NCBI RefSeq assembly: GCF_019670005.1
Contig: NZ_AP019783.1
Location: 2,066,501-2,130,500, forward strand
From: Methylomagnum ishizawai
GTDB taxonomy: Bacteria; Pseudomonadota; Gammaproteobacteria; Methylococcales; Methylococcaceae
Reading direction: 5' to 3'
DNA length: 64,000 bases
Shown here piece after piece: positions 1 through 9,220 of the stretch. The stretch's first letter is position 1; each line of letters begins with the position of its first letter. Under the pieces are notes generated by a model, which saw only the letters and a list, made by a program, of their open reading frames with translations, did not search any database and was not told where the DNA came from. The position numbers and the translations under genes are program-made.

Positions 1-444
1 GCGGTGCTGGCCGCTTGCCTCCGTTATCTCTCCCGCCGTGAATACGGTCGCGCCGAACTGCGGCAAAAGCTCTTGTCGCGAGGTTACCCGGAATCCCTGG
101 TCGATGAGGTCGTCGCCGACGCCGTGCGCGACGGGCTACAGAGCGATGCGCGTTTCGCCGAATCGTTCGTGCGCGGCAGGGTCGGCAAGGGCTATGGTTC
201 GGCGCGGATCCAGCGGGAACTCAGGCAACGCGGTATCGGGGACGCGCCCGATCTCAAGGAGTGGGATTGGGAGGCGCAGATCGACAAGGTTTACCGCAAG
301 AAATACGGCGACACCCTGCCGGACGGTTTGCCGGAACGGGCATCGCGGGAACGTTTTTTGCTTGGCAGGGGCTTCGGGCACGACGACATCCGCCAATTAT
401 TCCGGCGCTTGGCGCGGCGCGGACTAGCACAACCAGACGATTGA
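1..444 (+). CDS. recX: Regulatory protein RecX, 5'-truncated by window edge
   Basis: RecX binds RecA filaments and limits recombinase activity in the cytoplasm. The visible product has the small three-helix repeats of the family: an N-terminal stretch ending RAELRQKL, the central [12 protein letters not shown] segment followed by [12 protein letters not shown], and a C-terminal KYGD...RFLLGRGF block. The reading frame is open to base 1. A GTG at base 4 could serve as a start, but RecX proteins usually carry some 10-20 residues before this point, so the gene very likely begins upstream, where recA would be expected. alaS follows after 13 bases, the order seen in Pseudomonas and relatives, so co-transcription is likely. 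Confidence 0.9.
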   Translation, partial: AVLAACLRYLSRREYGRAELRQKLLSRGYPESLVDEVVADAVRDGLQSDARFAESFVRGRVGKGYGSARIQRELRQRGIGDAPDLKEWDWEAQIDKVYRKKYGDTLPDGLPERASRERFLLGRGFGHDDIRQLFRRLARRGLAQPDD

Positions 445-457
445 CAATGGCAACCCT

Positions 458-3058
458 ATGACCAGTTCGGAACTGCGATCCTTATTCCTCAACTTCTTCC
501 AAGAACGCGGCCACGCCGTGGTGGCGTCCAGCCCCTTGATTCCGGGCAACGATCCGACCTTGCTGTTCACCAACGCCGGCATGGTGCAGTTCAAAGATGT
601 GTTCCTCGGGCGGGAAGAGCGTGGCTATGTGCGGGCGGCGTCCTCGCAGCGCTGTGTGCGGGCGGGCGGCAAGCACAACGACCTGGAGAATGTGGGGTAT
701 ACCGCGCGCCATCACACCTTCTTCGAGATGCTGGGCAATTTCAGCTTCGGCGATTATTTCAAGCGCGACGCCATCCGCTACGCCTGGGAATTCCTGACCG
801 GCGTGTTGGGTTTGCCGCCGGAACGGCTGTGGATCACGGTCTACGACCAGGACACCGAAGCCGCCGATATTTGGTTGAACGAGGTGGGCATCGATCCCAA
901 CCGTTTCTCCCGCATCGGCACCAAGGACAATTTCTGGAGCATGGGCGACACCGGCCCTTGCGGTCCCTGCACCGAAATCTTCTACGACCACGGTGCCCAT
1001 ATCGCGGGCGGTCCGCCCGGCTCCCCCGATGAGGACGGCGACCGCTACATCGAGATTTGGAACCTCGTGTTCATGCAGTACGACCGCTCGGCGGATGGCA
1101 CCTTGACCCCGCTGCCCAAGCCTTCGGTCGATACCGGCATGGGCTTGGAGCGCATCGCGGCGGTGGCGCAGGGCGTACATAGCAATTACGAGATCGACCT
1201 GTTCCGCACCTTGGTCCAGGCCGCCGCCGAATTGGCCGGGCTGAGCGATACCGATAATAGCTCGCTGCGGGTGCTGGCCGACCATATCCGTTCCTGCGCC
1301 TTCCTGGTCGCCGATGGCGTGTTGCCGTCCAACGAAGGGCGGGGCTATGTGCTGCGCCGCATCATCCGCCGGGCCATCCGCCATGGGTATAAGCTCGGCA
1401 TCCGCGATGTCTTCTTCTATAAGCTAGTCGCGCCCTTATGCGCCGAGATGGGCGCGGCCTATCCCGAACTGGTCGCCGCCCGTGCCACGGTCGAGCAGGT
1501 GTTGCGCAAGGAGGAAGAGCGCTTCGCCGAGACCCTGGATCAGGGCATGAAGATTCTGGAAGCCCATCTCAAAGGCTTGAGCGGCACCGTCATTCCGGGC
1601 GAAACCGTGTTCCAGTTGTACGATACCTATGGTTTCCCGGTCGATCTCACCGCCGACATCGCCCGCGAACATGGCTTGACCCCGGATTTGGCCGGTTTCG
1701 AGCAGGCCATGGAGGCCCAGCGCGAACGCGCCCGCGCCGCCAGCCATTTCGCGGTGGATTATTCGCAGGAAGTGGCGGTGGATGTGCATTGCCAGTTCAC
1801 CGGCTACACCCATCTGGCCGATGATGCCCGTGTCGTGGCCTTGCTCAAGGGCGGCAAAGCCGTCGATCAATTGGCGGCGGGCGAGGAAGGCGTCGTCATC
1901 CTGGATAAAACGCCGTTCTATGGCGAATCCGGCGGTCAGGTCGGCGATTCGGGTGTCCTCCGTGCCGGGGATGCGCTGTTCGAGGTGAGCGATACCCAGA
2001 AGCAGGCGGGCGATGTATTCCTGCATATCGGCAAGGTGGCGCGGGGTCTGTTCACGCTGGGCGCGGACTGCCGGGCCGAGGTGGATGGCGCGGCCCGCAA
2101 CGCCACGGCGCTCAACCACTCGGCGACCCATATTTTGCACGCCGCCTTGCGCCGGATTTTGGGCGAGCATGTGGCGCAGAAAGGCTCTTTGGTCGATCCG
2201 CAACGTCTGCGCTTCGATTTCTCCCACTTCGAGCCGATCAAACCCGAGCAACTCGACGCCATCGAGCGCTTGGTGAACGAGCAAATCCGCGTCAACAGCC
2301 CGGTCCGCGCCGATGTCATGGCAAAGGATGAGGCCATGAAGGCCGGGGCCATGGCCTTGTTCGGCGAGAAATACGGCGACGAGGTCCGGGTGTTGCGCAT
2401 CGGCGAGTTCTCCACCGAGTTGTGCGGCGGCACCCACGCCGACCGGGCCGGGGATATCGGCCTGTTCAAGATCGTCGCCGAATCCGGTGTGGCGGCGGGC
2501 GTCCGCCGTATCGAAGCCCTGACCGGGGCGGGCGCGTTCGAGTGGGTCAAGGCTAGCGAGCGCTTGGTGCAGTCGGTCGGCGAGAAGCTCAAGGCCGGGC
2601 GCGATGGTGTGGTCGATAAGGTGCAGCAATTGCTGGAACGCAACCGCGCCCTGGAAAAGGAACTGGACAAGCTCAAGGGCAAACTCGCCAGCGCTTCCGG
2701 CGACGATTTGGCTGCCCAGGCCGTCGAGATCGACGGCATCAAGGTGCTGGCCGCCAAGGTCGAAGAAAGCGACCCCAAAGCCCTGCGCGATTTGGTCGAT
2801 CAACTCAGGAATAAACTCGGCAGCGCCGCCGTGGTGCTGGCCAGCGTCAAGGACGGCAAGGTCGGCCTGATCGCGGGCGTCACCAAGGACCAAACCGGGC
2901 GCATCAAGGCGGGCGATTTGGTCAACGCGGTGGCGGTCCAGGTCGGCGGCAAGGGCGGCGGGCGTCCCGATCTGGCCCAGGCCGGTGGCACCGATCCCGG
3001 CAAACTCGATGAAGCTTTGCGCGGCGTGCCCGAATGGGTACGTGGCCGTTTGGCATGA
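458..3058 (+). CDS. alaS: Alanine--tRNA ligase
   Basis: Charges tRNA-Ala and hydrolyses mischarged Ser- or Gly-tRNA-Ala. The 866-residue length is normal for the family. The class II catalytic core is at the N-terminus ([19 protein letters not shown] near residue 85). The editing domain has the zinc-site pair of motifs [11 protein letters not shown] and [13 protein letters not shown], and the C-terminal DHHA1/C-Ala domain ends with the [15 protein letters not shown] signature. The ATG at 458 puts the usual family N-terminus ([17 protein letters not shown]) in place. It sits 13 bases after recX and 22 bases before lysC, so recX-alaS-lysC is probably one transcript. Nothing unusual was seen. 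Confidence 0.98.
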   Translation: MTSSELRSLFLNFFQERGHAVVASSPLIPGNDPTLLFTNAGMVQFKDVFLGREERGYVRAASSQRCVRAGGKHNDLENVGYTARHHTFFEMLGNFSFGDYFKRDAIRYAWEFLTGVLGLPPERLWITVYDQDTEAADIWLNEVGIDPNRFSRIGTKDNFWSMGDTGPCGPCTEIFYDHGAHIAGGPPGSPDEDGDRYIEIWNLVFMQYDRSADGTLTPLPKPSVDTGMGLERIAAVAQGVHSNYEIDLFRTLVQAAAELAGLSDTDNSSLRVLADHIRSCAFLVADGVLPSNEGRGYVLRRIIRRAIRHGYKLGIRDVFFYKLVAPLCAEMGAAYPELVAARATVEQVLRKEEERFAETLDQGMKILEAHLKGLSGTVIPGETVFQLYDTYGFPVDLTADIAREHGLTPDLAGFEQAMEAQRERARAASHFAVDYSQEVAVDVHCQFTGYTHLADDARVVALLKGGKAVDQLAAGEEGVVILDKTPFYGESGGQVGDSGVLRAGDALFEVSDTQKQAGDVFLHIGKVARGLFTLGADCRAEVDGAARNATALNHSATHILHAALRRILGEHVAQKGSLVDPQRLRFDFSHFEPIKPEQLDAIERLVNEQIRVNSPVRADVMAKDEAMKAGAMALFGEKYGDEVRVLRIGEFSTELCGGTHADRAGDIGLFKIVAESGVAAGVRRIEALTGAGAFEWVKASERLVQSVGEKLKAGRDGVVDKVQQLLERNRALEKELDKLKGKLASASGDDLAAQAVEIDGIKVLAAKVEESDPKALRDLVDQLRNKLGSAAVVLASVKDGKVGLIAGVTKDQTGRIKAGDLVNAVAVQVGGKGGGRPDLAQAGGTDPGKLDEALRGVPEWVRGRLA

Positions 3059-3080
3059 TTCAACCACTCCGATAGCAAAA

Positions 3081-4313
3081 ATGGCTCTTTACGTACACAA
3101 ATATGGCGGTACTTCGGTGGGCACGGTCGAGCGCATCAAGCATGTGGCCGACAATGTCATCAAGGCCCGTCAGCGCGGCGAGGATGTGGTGGTGGTGGTG
3201 TCCGCGATGAGCGGCGAGACCAACCGCCTGGTCGCCTTGGCCCACGAGGCCCAGGAGCGTCCGAATACCCGCGAGATGGATGTGCTGTTGTCGACTGGCG
3301 AACAGGTGACGATTGCCTTGCTGAGCATGGCTTTGCAGCAGAAAGGCTGCGATGCCCGTTCCTATACCGGTGCCCAGGTCCGCATCCTGACCGACCGCGC
3401 CCATACCAAGGCCCGTATCGAGGATATCGACACCGAACGGATGCGTGCCGACTTGGCGCGGGGTAGGGTGGTGGTGGTGGCCGGGTTCCAAGGCGTCACC
3501 GAGGACGGCGATATCACGACCCTGGGCCGGGGCGGTTCCGACACCACGGCGGTGGCCCTGGCGGCGGCGCTCAAGGCCGACGAATGCTTGATCTACACCG
3601 ATGTGGACGGCGTTTATACCACCGACCCCCGCATCGAACCCAAGGCGCGCCGCTTGGAGCGCATCACCTTCGAGGAAATGCTGGAAATGGCCAGCCTGGG
3701 CTCGAAGGTATTGCAGATCCGCTCGGTCGAATTCGCGGGCAAATATAATGTTCCCTTGCGGGTGCTTTCCAGTTTCAAGGAAGGGTCCGGCACGTTGATC
3801 AGCTACGAGGAGGCAAGCGGCGTGGAAAAACCATTGATTTCGGGAATCGCGTTCAACCGCGACGAGGCCAAGCTCACCATCCTGGGCGTGCCCGACAGGC
3901 CGGGCATCGCCTATAAGATTCTCGGCCCCATCGCCCAGGCCAATATCGAAGTGGACATGATCGTCCAGAACGTCGGCGAGGACGGCAGCACCGATTTCAC
4001 CTTCACCGTGCATCGCAACGAATACAAGCGGGCGCTGGAAATCCTACAGAACATCTGCGCCGACCTGGGGGCCAAGGAAGCCGCCGGGGATACCGCTATC
4101 GTCAAGGTTTCCCTGGTCGGTGTCGGGATGCGTTCCCATGCCGGCATCGCCGCCAAGATGTTCGAGGCGCTCGCGGGCGAAGGTATCAATATCCAGATGA
4201 TTTCGACTTCCGAGATCAAGATTTCCGTGGTCCTGAACGAGAAATATCTGGAGTTGGCCGTCAGGAGCCTGCATGAAGCCTTCCATCTCGATCAGCCCGC
4301 CGAAGCCGCCTAG
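3081..4313 (+). CDS. lysC: Aspartate kinase
   Basis: Phosphorylates aspartate, the first step to lysine, threonine, methionine and diaminopimelate. The 410-residue product begins with the kinase signature KYGGTSVGTVERI and contains the catalytic/ATP block (VVVVVSAMSGETNRL; LGRGGSDTTAVALAAAL). The C-terminus has two ACT domains (FNRDEAKLTILGVPDRPG and VSLVGVGMRSHAG) that would bind feedback effectors such as lysine or threonine. I chose ATG 3081 because it gives the family N-terminus MALYVHKYGG; longer in-frame starts overlap alaS and add unrelated residues. It is a monofunctional enzyme with no homoserine dehydrogenase domain. A separate promoter-like site for csrA follows the stop. Confidence 0.97.
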   Translation: MALYVHKYGGTSVGTVERIKHVADNVIKARQRGEDVVVVVSAMSGETNRLVALAHEAQERPNTREMDVLLSTGEQVTIALLSMALQQKGCDARSYTGAQVRILTDRAHTKARIEDIDTERMRADLARGRVVVVAGFQGVTEDGDITTLGRGGSDTTAVALAAALKADECLIYTDVDGVYTTDPRIEPKARRLERITFEEMLEMASLGSKVLQIRSVEFAGKYNVPLRVLSSFKEGSGTLISYEEASGVEKPLISGIAFNRDEAKLTILGVPDRPGIAYKILGPIAQANIEVDMIVQNVGEDGSTDFTFTVHRNEYKRALEILQNICADLGAKEAAGDTAIVKVSLVGVGMRSHAGIAAKMFEALAGEGINIQMISTSEIKISVVLNEKYLELAVRSLHEAFHLDQPAEAA

Positions 4314-4326
4314 CCTGAATTTTCTG

Positions 4327-4354
4327 TTAGAAATACAGCGGGAAGTGGTATAAT
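4327..4354 (+). promoter_or_regulatory. Candidate sigma70 promoter for csrA
   Basis: A consensus -10 TATAAT lies at 4349-4354, with a weak -35 (TTAGAA, 4327-4332) 16 bases upstream. It starts just after the lysC stop and about 90 bases before the csrA start. It would leave an untranslated leader of roughly 85 bases, long enough to carry CsrA autoregulatory sites, although I see no clear GGA-hairpin set. Confidence 0.55.
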
Positions 4355-4445
4355 ATTCGGCTTGTATGCAACTGTGGGTCGGGATAGCGTTGCTTAAAGC
4401 GGTGCTGCTCTTAATAAGTTGGCGAGACCGTATAAGGAAGGATTT

Positions 4446-4640
4446 ATGTTGATATTGACTCGTAGGGTTGGCGAGACTCTGATGATCGGGGACGATGTAA
4501 CGGTTACCGTATTGGGGGTCAAGGGTAATCAGGTTCGTATCGGTGTGAATGCGCCCAAAGAGGTTTCCGTACATCGTGAGGAAATCTACGAGCGCATCAA
4601 ACGCGAGCAGCAGGTCCAACCCGGCGGAGAAATTAGCTGA
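4446..4640 (+). CDS. csrA: Carbon storage regulator CsrA
   Basis: Small dimeric RNA-binding protein that blocks or promotes translation by binding GGA motifs in mRNA leaders. The 64-residue product starts [17 protein letters not shown] and continues through the conserved [15 protein letters not shown] and [13 protein letters not shown] segments that form the RNA-binding strands; it is the usual length. ATG 4446 is supported by the AAGGA ribosome site at 4434-4438. An in-frame GTG or other start further upstream would add residues not found in CsrA. The lysC-csrA-tRNA-Ser order is conserved in gammaproteobacteria. Confidence 0.97.
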   Translation: MLILTRRVGETLMIGDDVTVTVLGVKGNQVRIGVNAPKEVSVHREEIYERIKREQQVQPGGEIS

Positions 4641-4665
4641 ATCTTCGGGCGGAATCGGTTATAAT
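4637..4665 (+). promoter_or_regulatory. Candidate promoter for tRNA-Ser
   Basis: A perfect TATAAT occurs at 4660-4665, with a poor -35 (CTGAAT, 4637-4642) 17 bases upstream that overlaps the csrA stop. Transcription would start about seven bases before the tRNA. Confidence 0.55.
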
Positions 4666-4678
4666 AGGCAGATACTTC

Positions 4679-4771
4679 GGAGAGATGGCCGAGAGGCTGA
4701 AGGCGCTCCCCTGCTAAGGGAGTATAGGGCTTAAAACTCTATCGAGGGTTCGAATCCCTCTCTCTCCGCCA
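4679..4771 (+). tRNA. serX: tRNA-Ser (GCT anticodon)
   Basis: A 93-base class II tRNA with a long variable arm. The acceptor strand GGAGAGA (4679-4685) pairs with TCTCTCC (4761-4767). The anticodon stem CTCCC/GGGAG encloses loop CTGCTAA with anticodon GCT at 4713-4715, reading AGC and AGU. The T arm is GAGGG-TTCGAAT-CCCTC. Discriminator G and CCA are encoded (4768-4771). The position after csrA matches other gammaproteobacteria. Confidence 0.96.
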
Positions 4772-4928
4772 CTTATTCAGTTGTGGCGCGGAAATAGTTT
4801 ACGGTCTTCGCGCATCGTCGTGGAAACACGGGCTTCCTGGTCAAGTCCGCTGTTATCGTCCTGATAAGCCCCCCCGCTATACTTAGAATCATCAAGCTAC
4901 GATAGCCCTGGTGTAAGCCATGCGGGGC

Positions 4929-4958
4929 TTGTGCGGGGCTTGTTTTTGTTGATATAAT
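4929..4958 (+). promoter_or_regulatory. Candidate promoter of the rpsP operon
   Basis: A TATAAT hexamer at 4953-4958 follows TTGTGC (4929-4934) at 18 bases. It lies 45 bases before rpsP. An 11-base sequence, TGCGGGGCTTG, is repeated in tandem at 4921-4931 and 4932-4942 and spans the -35 area. The rest of the 231-base gap after the tRNA shows no gene. Confidence 0.55.
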
Positions 4959-5002
4959 TTTCGGATTTTTCAGGTCGTTCTGAAACTCAGAGAGGAATCT
5001 TC

Positions 5003-5266
5003 ATGGTCACTATCCGTTTGTCCCGTGGCGGCGCGAAGAAGCGTCCTTTTTATCATGTGGTGGTCGCGAATAGCCGCTCCAAAAGGGATGGCCGTTATAT
5101 CGAGCGCGTGGGTTTCTTCAACCCGGTTGCCCAGGGGACTGCCGAGCGGTTGCGTTTGAACGAAGAGCGTATCCAATACTGGATCGGCCAAGGGGCCCAA
5201 ACCACTGAAAGAGTGGGCAGCCTGATCAAGGAACTGCGCAAACTCTCCGCCGTTTCCGCCGCCTAA
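5003..5266 (+). CDS. rpsP: 30S ribosomal protein S16
   Basis: Component of the 30S subunit needed for its assembly. The 87-residue product has the family start [20 protein letters not shown], the [14 protein letters not shown] block and the C-terminal [11 protein letters not shown] segment. An AGAGGA ribosome site is at 4991-4996, seven bases before the ATG. It leads the conserved rpsP-rimM-trmD-rplS operon, with rimM starting 18 bases after its stop. Confidence 0.98.
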   Translation: MVTIRLSRGGAKKRPFYHVVVANSRSKRDGRYIERVGFFNPVAQGTAERLRLNEERIQYWIGQGAQTTERVGSLIKELRKLSAVSAA

Positions 5267-5284
5267 GCGGTCGATTGAGCCGCA

Positions 5285-5788
5285 ATGTCCCGGCAAGTCA
5301 TCGTTGGCGAGATTCTCGGGGCATTCGGTGTGCGGGGATGGATCAAAATCAAATCACATACCCATCCGCCGGAAAACATACTGAAGTATTCCCCATGGCG
5401 GATCGCGGGGAATGGCGGATCCAAGGATTATAAGCTTGTCGAGGGTAAGCGGCATGGCGAGGATGTGGTTATCGCCCGCTTGGATGGGATAAGCGACCGC
5501 GACCAAGCCCTGCTTTTGCAAAGGCATACCATAGCGGTTTCCAGGGAAAGCTTCTCGCCGCCCGGACCGGGGGAATATTACTGGGCCGATTTGATCGGCT
5601 TGGAAGTCCGCACCCTGGGTGGCGTGGTGCTGGGAAAAGTCGTCGGTATGATGGAAACCGGGGCCAACGATGTGATGGAAGTCCGGGGCGACCGCGAACG
5701 CTTGATTCCCTTTGTGGTCGGCGCTTTCGTCAAGGAAGTGCGGATCGATGAGGGATGGCTGAGCGTCGATTGGGACCCCGACTTCTAG
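5285..5788 (+). CDS. rimM: Ribosome maturation factor RimM
   Basis: Binds S19 and helps mature the 3' (head) domain of 16S rRNA in the 30S subunit. The 167 residues show the N-terminal RimM barrel (VGEILGAFGVRGWIKIKSHT) and the C-terminal PRC-barrel (YYWADLIGLEV, GANDVMEVRG, RLIPFV). Length is normal. It lies between rpsP and trmD with short gaps (18 and 9 bases), consistent with one operon. Confidence 0.97.
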   Translation: MSRQVIVGEILGAFGVRGWIKIKSHTHPPENILKYSPWRIAGNGGSKDYKLVEGKRHGEDVVIARLDGISDRDQALLLQRHTIAVSRESFSPPGPGEYYWADLIGLEVRTLGGVVLGKVVGMMETGANDVMEVRGDRERLIPFVVGAFVKEVRIDEGWLSVDWDPDF

Positions 5789-5797
5789 GGCGCGACG

Positions 5798-6556
5798 ATG
5801 CGCTTCGATGTCGTCACCCTGTTCCCCGAGATGCTGCGGGATGCCGCCCGCCATGGCGTCACCGGGCGGGCCATCGAAAACCATATCGCCGATCTGGTCC
5901 TGTGGAATCCACGCGAATACACCCATGACCGTCATCGCACGGTGGACGACCGGCCCTATGGCGGCGGACCGGGCATGGTGATGAAGGTCGGGCCTTTGCG
6001 CGACGCCATCCACGCGGCGCGGGCCGATTCGGCCTTGCCGGCCAAGACGGTTTACCTGAGTCCCCAGGGCCGGGTGTTGGATCAAACGGCGGTGGCACAT
6101 TTCGCCGCTGTTCCGCGCTTGATCTTGGTGGCGGGCCGTTACGAAGGCATAGACGAGCGCCTGATCGAGGCCGAAATCGACGAGGAATGGTCGATTGGCG
6201 ATTACGTCCTGAGCGGCGGGGAATTGGCGGCTTTGGTCCTGTTCGATGCCGTGGTGCGTTTGCTTCCCGGCGTATTGGGACATGCCGAATCGGCGGCGCA
6301 GGATTCCCATGTGGCCGGGTTGTTGGATTGTCCCCACTACACCCGCCCCGAGGAAATCGATGGCCGCGCAATCCCGGAAATCCTCCAATCCGGGAACCAC
6401 GAGGCCATTAGGCGGTGGCGTTTGAAGCAATCGCTCGGGCGTACCTGGCTGAAAAGGCCGGACCTTCTGGCCAAGGTCCGACTCGACGCCGAACAGGCAG
6501 GATTGCTCGGGGAATTCCAGAACGAATTGAATACCGGAAAGACACAAGAAGGGTAA
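5798..6556 (+). CDS. trmD: tRNA (guanine-N1)-methyltransferase TrmD
   Basis: Methylates G37 next to the anticodon of tRNAs reading CUN, CCN and CGG, preventing +1 frameshifting. The 252-residue SPOUT enzyme starts [13 protein letters not shown], has [14 protein letters not shown] near residue 50 and the trefoil-knot cofactor site YLSPQGR...[14 protein letters not shown]...[14 protein letters not shown]. All core residues recognised by eye are present. It is followed after six bases by rplS. Confidence 0.98.
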   Translation: MRFDVVTLFPEMLRDAARHGVTGRAIENHIADLVLWNPREYTHDRHRTVDDRPYGGGPGMVMKVGPLRDAIHAARADSALPAKTVYLSPQGRVLDQTAVAHFAAVPRLILVAGRYEGIDERLIEAEIDEEWSIGDYVLSGGELAALVLFDAVVRLLPGVLGHAESAAQDSHVAGLLDCPHYTRPEEIDGRAIPEILQSGNHEAIRRWRLKQSLGRTWLKRPDLLAKVRLDAEQAGLLGEFQNELNTGKTQEG

Positions 6557-6562
6557 GCAGCA

Positions 6563-6910
6563 ATGGCGAATATTATTCAAGAACTCGAAGCCGAATGGAT
6601 GAGCGCGAAGACCATACCGGCATTCGCGCCCGGCGACACCGTGGTGGTGCAGGTCAAGGTGAAGGAAGGCAACCGTGAGCGTTTACAGGCCTATGAAGGC
6701 GTGGTGATCGCCAAGCGCAACCGGGGTTACAACTCCGCCTTCACCGTGCGCAAGATGTCCCATGGCGAGGGTGTGGAGCGCGTGTTCCAGACCTACAGCC
6801 CGCAGGTGCAGGAAATCGCGGTCAAGCGCCGGGGCGATGTGCGCCGCGCCAAGCTGTACTACCTGCGCGACCGCACCGGCAAGGCCGCCCGCATCAAGGA
6901 AAAAATCTAA
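6563..6910 (+). CDS. rplS: 50S ribosomal protein L19
   Basis: Located at the 30S-50S interface of the large subunit. The 115 residues carry the family signature ([26 protein letters not shown], then [16 protein letters not shown] and the C-terminal [18 protein letters not shown]). It is the last gene of the rpsP operon and is followed by a stem-loop at 6949-6974. Confidence 0.98.
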   Translation: MANIIQELEAEWMSAKTIPAFAPGDTVVVQVKVKEGNRERLQAYEGVVIAKRNRGYNSAFTVRKMSHGEGVERVFQTYSPQVQEIAVKRRGDVRRAKLYYLRDRTGKAARIKEKI

Positions 6911-6948
6911 CCGGCCCGCGGTGGTCGCCGCGAACCTGTGGAACGGTA

Positions 6949-6981
6949 CGACGGGCAGCGCAAACTGCCCGTCGGTCGTTT
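6949..6981 (+). terminator. Stem-loop after rplS
   Basis: A perfect 10-bp stem (CGACGGGCAG, 6949-6958, with CTGCCCGTCG, 6965-6974) encloses a 6-base loop and is followed by GTCGTTT. The T-run is short, so termination may be partial. It separates the rpsP operon from ogt. Confidence 0.6.
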
Positions 6982-7026
6982 CCGGGGCCGGAAAATCTTC
7001 TATTCCCCGCATTCGGTGTTCCAGCC

Positions 7027-7491
7027 ATGCCTACCGCGATCATCGCGACGCCGTTCGGTGCCCTGGCCCTGTCCGCCACGGAGCATGAATTGGTCGGCAT
7101 CGATTTCTCCCTGGATGCCCCCGCCGTTGAAATTCCGGCCCATCCGGTGCTGGCATTGGCGGCTTCCCAGTTGGCCCGCTATTTCGACGATCCCGGCTTT
7201 GCCTTCTCCTTGCCCTTGCGCCTGTCCGGTACCGATTACCGCCGCCGGGTCTGGGACGCCTTGGTCGCCATCCCCGCGGGGAACGTCGAAACCTATGGCC
7301 GCTTGGCCGACCGCCTCGGCAGCGGTCCCCGCGCCGTGGCCGGTGCCTGCCGCGCTAATGCTTTTCCCATCGTCATTCCCTGCCACCGGGTGGTGTCGGC
7401 CCAGGGCTTGGGCGGCTATGGTGGCCGGAGGTCCGGGCCGCTCCTCGATCTCAAGCGCTGGCTGCTGAGGCATGAAGGCTACGCCGCCTGA
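7027..7491 (+). CDS. ogt: Methylated-DNA--cysteine S-methyltransferase (Ogt type)
   Basis: Suicide repair protein that moves a methyl group from O6-methylguanine onto its own cysteine. The 154-residue product contains the active-site sequence IPCHRVV with C119 and H120, preceded by the helix-turn-helix stretch YRRRVWDALVAIPAGNVETYGRLAD and the arginine-finger region RAVAGACRANAFPI. A C-terminal GYGGRRSGPLLDLKRWLL block is normal. There is no Ada N-terminal zinc domain, so this is the stand-alone repair form. The 3' end overlaps xerD by 20 bases, so the two are translationally close. Confidence 0.93.
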   Translation: MPTAIIATPFGALALSATEHELVGIDFSLDAPAVEIPAHPVLALAASQLARYFDDPGFAFSLPLRLSGTDYRRRVWDALVAIPAGNVETYGRLADRLGSGPRAVAGACRANAFPIVIPCHRVVSAQGLGGYGGRRSGPLLDLKRWLLRHEGYAA

Positions 7492-8383
7492 GACGGATCG
7501 GGAGTTGATCCAGCGTTTCGCCGACGCCCTGTGGCTGGAAGAGGGCTTGAGCGAGAATACCCAGAAAGCTTATATCAGCGACCTGTCGCATTTTTCCGCC
7601 TGGCTCGGCAAGGCGCAGCGCGGGGGGTTGTTGGCGGTCGATGCCGCCGCGATAGAAAATTATCTGGCGTTCAGATATCAGCGGAAAGCCAGCGGACGTA
7701 GCATGGCGCGGCTATTGTCCAGTCTGCGGAAGCTTTATCTGTCCCTGCTGCGGGAAGGCCGGATCGAAATCGACCCCACCCTGAACATCGACCCGCCCCG
7801 CCTGGGCCGTCCCCTGCCCAAGACCTTGACCGAGCGCGATGTCGAAGCCCTGCTCGAAGCGCCCCCCACCGACGAGGTGTTGGGCTGCCGCGACCGCGCC
7901 ATGTTGGAAGTCCTCTACGCCACCGGGCTCCGGGTCAGCGAACTGGTCGGCCTCAAACTGGAAGAAGTGAACCTGCGCCGGGGCGTGGTCCGGGTCATGG
8001 GCAAGGGCGGCAAGGAGCGCTTGGTGCCCCTGGGCGAGGAGGCCGAGGAATGGGTGCGCCGTTATTTCGATACCGCCCGTGTCGTCTTGCTGAAGGGCCG
8101 CCGCAGCGACGATTTGTTCGTGACCGACCGGGGCGCGGGCATGACCCGGCAAGCCTTTTGGTATCTCATCAAGCGCTACGCCCTGCAAGCGGGCATCCAC
8201 AAACCCTTGTCGCCCCATACCCTGCGCCACGCCTTCGCCACCCATTTGCTCAACCACGGGGCCGATCTGCGGGTGGTGCAGATGCTGCTGGGCCATAGCG
8301 ACTTATCCAGCACCCAGATTTATACTCACGTCGCCCAGGAACGGCTCAAGGAATTGCACGCCCGTTGCCATCCCCGCGGTTGA
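7472..8383 (+). CDS. xerD: Tyrosine recombinase XerD
   Basis: One of the two recombinases that resolve chromosome dimers at dif during division. The 303-residue product has an N-terminal SAM-like DNA-binding domain (FADALWLEEGLSENTQKAYISDL) and a catalytic domain with every expected active-site residue: R154 (ATGLRVSEL), K178, H249 and R252 (PHTLRHAFATH), H275 (LGHSDLSS) and the nucleophile Y284 (TQIYTHV). Length and sequence fit XerD rather than a phage integrase, and no attachment site or phage gene is nearby. The start overlaps ogt; lpxA follows after 26 bases. Confidence 0.93.
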   Translation: MKATPPETDRELIQRFADALWLEEGLSENTQKAYISDLSHFSAWLGKAQRGGLLAVDAAAIENYLAFRYQRKASGRSMARLLSSLRKLYLSLLREGRIEIDPTLNIDPPRLGRPLPKTLTERDVEALLEAPPTDEVLGCRDRAMLEVLYATGLRVSELVGLKLEEVNLRRGVVRVMGKGGKERLVPLGEEAEEWVRRYFDTARVVLLKGRRSDDLFVTDRGAGMTRQAFWYLIKRYALQAGIHKPLSPHTLRHAFATHLLNHGADLRVVQMLLGHSDLSSTQIYTHVAQERLKELHARCHPRG

Positions 8384-8409
8384 ACCCCTTTCCCCCTATC
8401 GGAGCCACC

Positions 8410-9192
8410 ATGTCGAATATCCATCCCACCGCCTATGTCGCGCCCGAGGTCGAACTCGGGGCTGGAGTCGCCGTCGGACCGTTCGCCGTGATCGAGGGGC
8501 CGGGGGTGGTCGGCGAGGGTTGCCGCATCGACGCCCATGCGGTGATCCGCCCCTATGTGCGGATGGGTCGGCACAACCATGTCCATCCCCATGCGGTGCT
8601 GGGCGGTTTGCCGCAGGATTTGGGTTTCGACGAGGCCACCGAGACCTATCTGGATATCGGCGACCATAATGTCTTCCGCGAGGCGGTGACGCTGAGCCGG
8701 GCCACGAAACCGGGCGGTTCGACCCGTTTGGGTTCCCACAATTACCTGATGAACGGCAGCCACGTCGGCCATGATTGCGTGCTGGGCGACCGCAATATCT
8801 TCGCCAGCAATGTGGCCCTCGGCGGCCATGTGCAAATGGGCGACCGGGTGTTCTGCGGTGGCGGGGCGGTGGTGCATCAATTCTGCCGGGTCGGCAGCCT
8901 CGCCATCCTGCAAGGCTTGGCCGGCATCAACAAGGACGTGATTCCTTATACGATGGTCGGCGGGCGTCCCGGCAAGCATTACCGGGTCAATCTGGTCGGC
9001 GTGCGCCGGGCCGGGATCGATGGCGACCGGCTCAAGGCGGTGTCCGCCGCGTTCCGCCGCTTGCGTAATAAACAAAGCCTGGACGACCTGCCCGACACCC
9101 CGGAATTGGCCTATCTACGGACATGGCTGGCCGCCGAGTCCAAGCGCCACGGCACCTTGGGCTTCGTCGAACTCGGCCGCGGCGACGATTGA
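8410..9192 (+). CDS. lpxA: UDP-GlcNAc (or GlcNAc3N) acyltransferase LpxA
   Basis: First enzyme of lipid A synthesis, moving a 3-hydroxyacyl chain from ACP to position 3 of the UDP-sugar. The 260-residue product is a left-handed beta helix of hexapeptide repeats from residue 3, with catalytic H121 in GSHVGHDCVLGD and a C-terminal helical domain. ATG 8410 gives the standard start MSNIHPTAYV; the in-frame ATG at 8365 lies inside xerD and adds an unrelated stretch. The two genes directly downstream encode gnnA- and gnnB-like enzymes, so the true acceptor is probably UDP-GlcNAc3N, giving an amide-linked chain. That substrate change is inferred from context only. Confidence 0.95.
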   Translation: MSNIHPTAYVAPEVELGAGVAVGPFAVIEGPGVVGEGCRIDAHAVIRPYVRMGRHNHVHPHAVLGGLPQDLGFDEATETYLDIGDHNVFREAVTLSRATKPGGSTRLGSHNYLMNGSHVGHDCVLGDRNIFASNVALGGHVQMGDRVFCGGGAVVHQFCRVGSLAILQGLAGINKDVIPYTMVGGRPGKHYRVNLVGVRRAGIDGDRLKAVSAAFRRLRNKQSLDDLPDTPELAYLRTWLAAESKRHGTLGFVELGRGDD

Positions 9193-9220
9193 TGCCTATT
9201 TCCCCATCGGAGCGAACCCT

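Noticed and set aside
445..457. T-box or leader control of alaS
   Set aside because: Only 13 bases separate recX and alaS, too short for a leader; T-boxes are also not expected in this group.
1436..3067. Long minus-strand reading frame opposite alaS (over 500 codons)
   Set aside because: It mirrors the codon bias of alaS, is His/Gly/Gln-rich and resembles no protein family; a GC-rich antisense shadow.
7472..8383. Integrase suggesting a prophage or integrative element
   Set aside because: Sequence and length fit XerD, and neighbours are housekeeping genes; no attachment repeats or phage genes.
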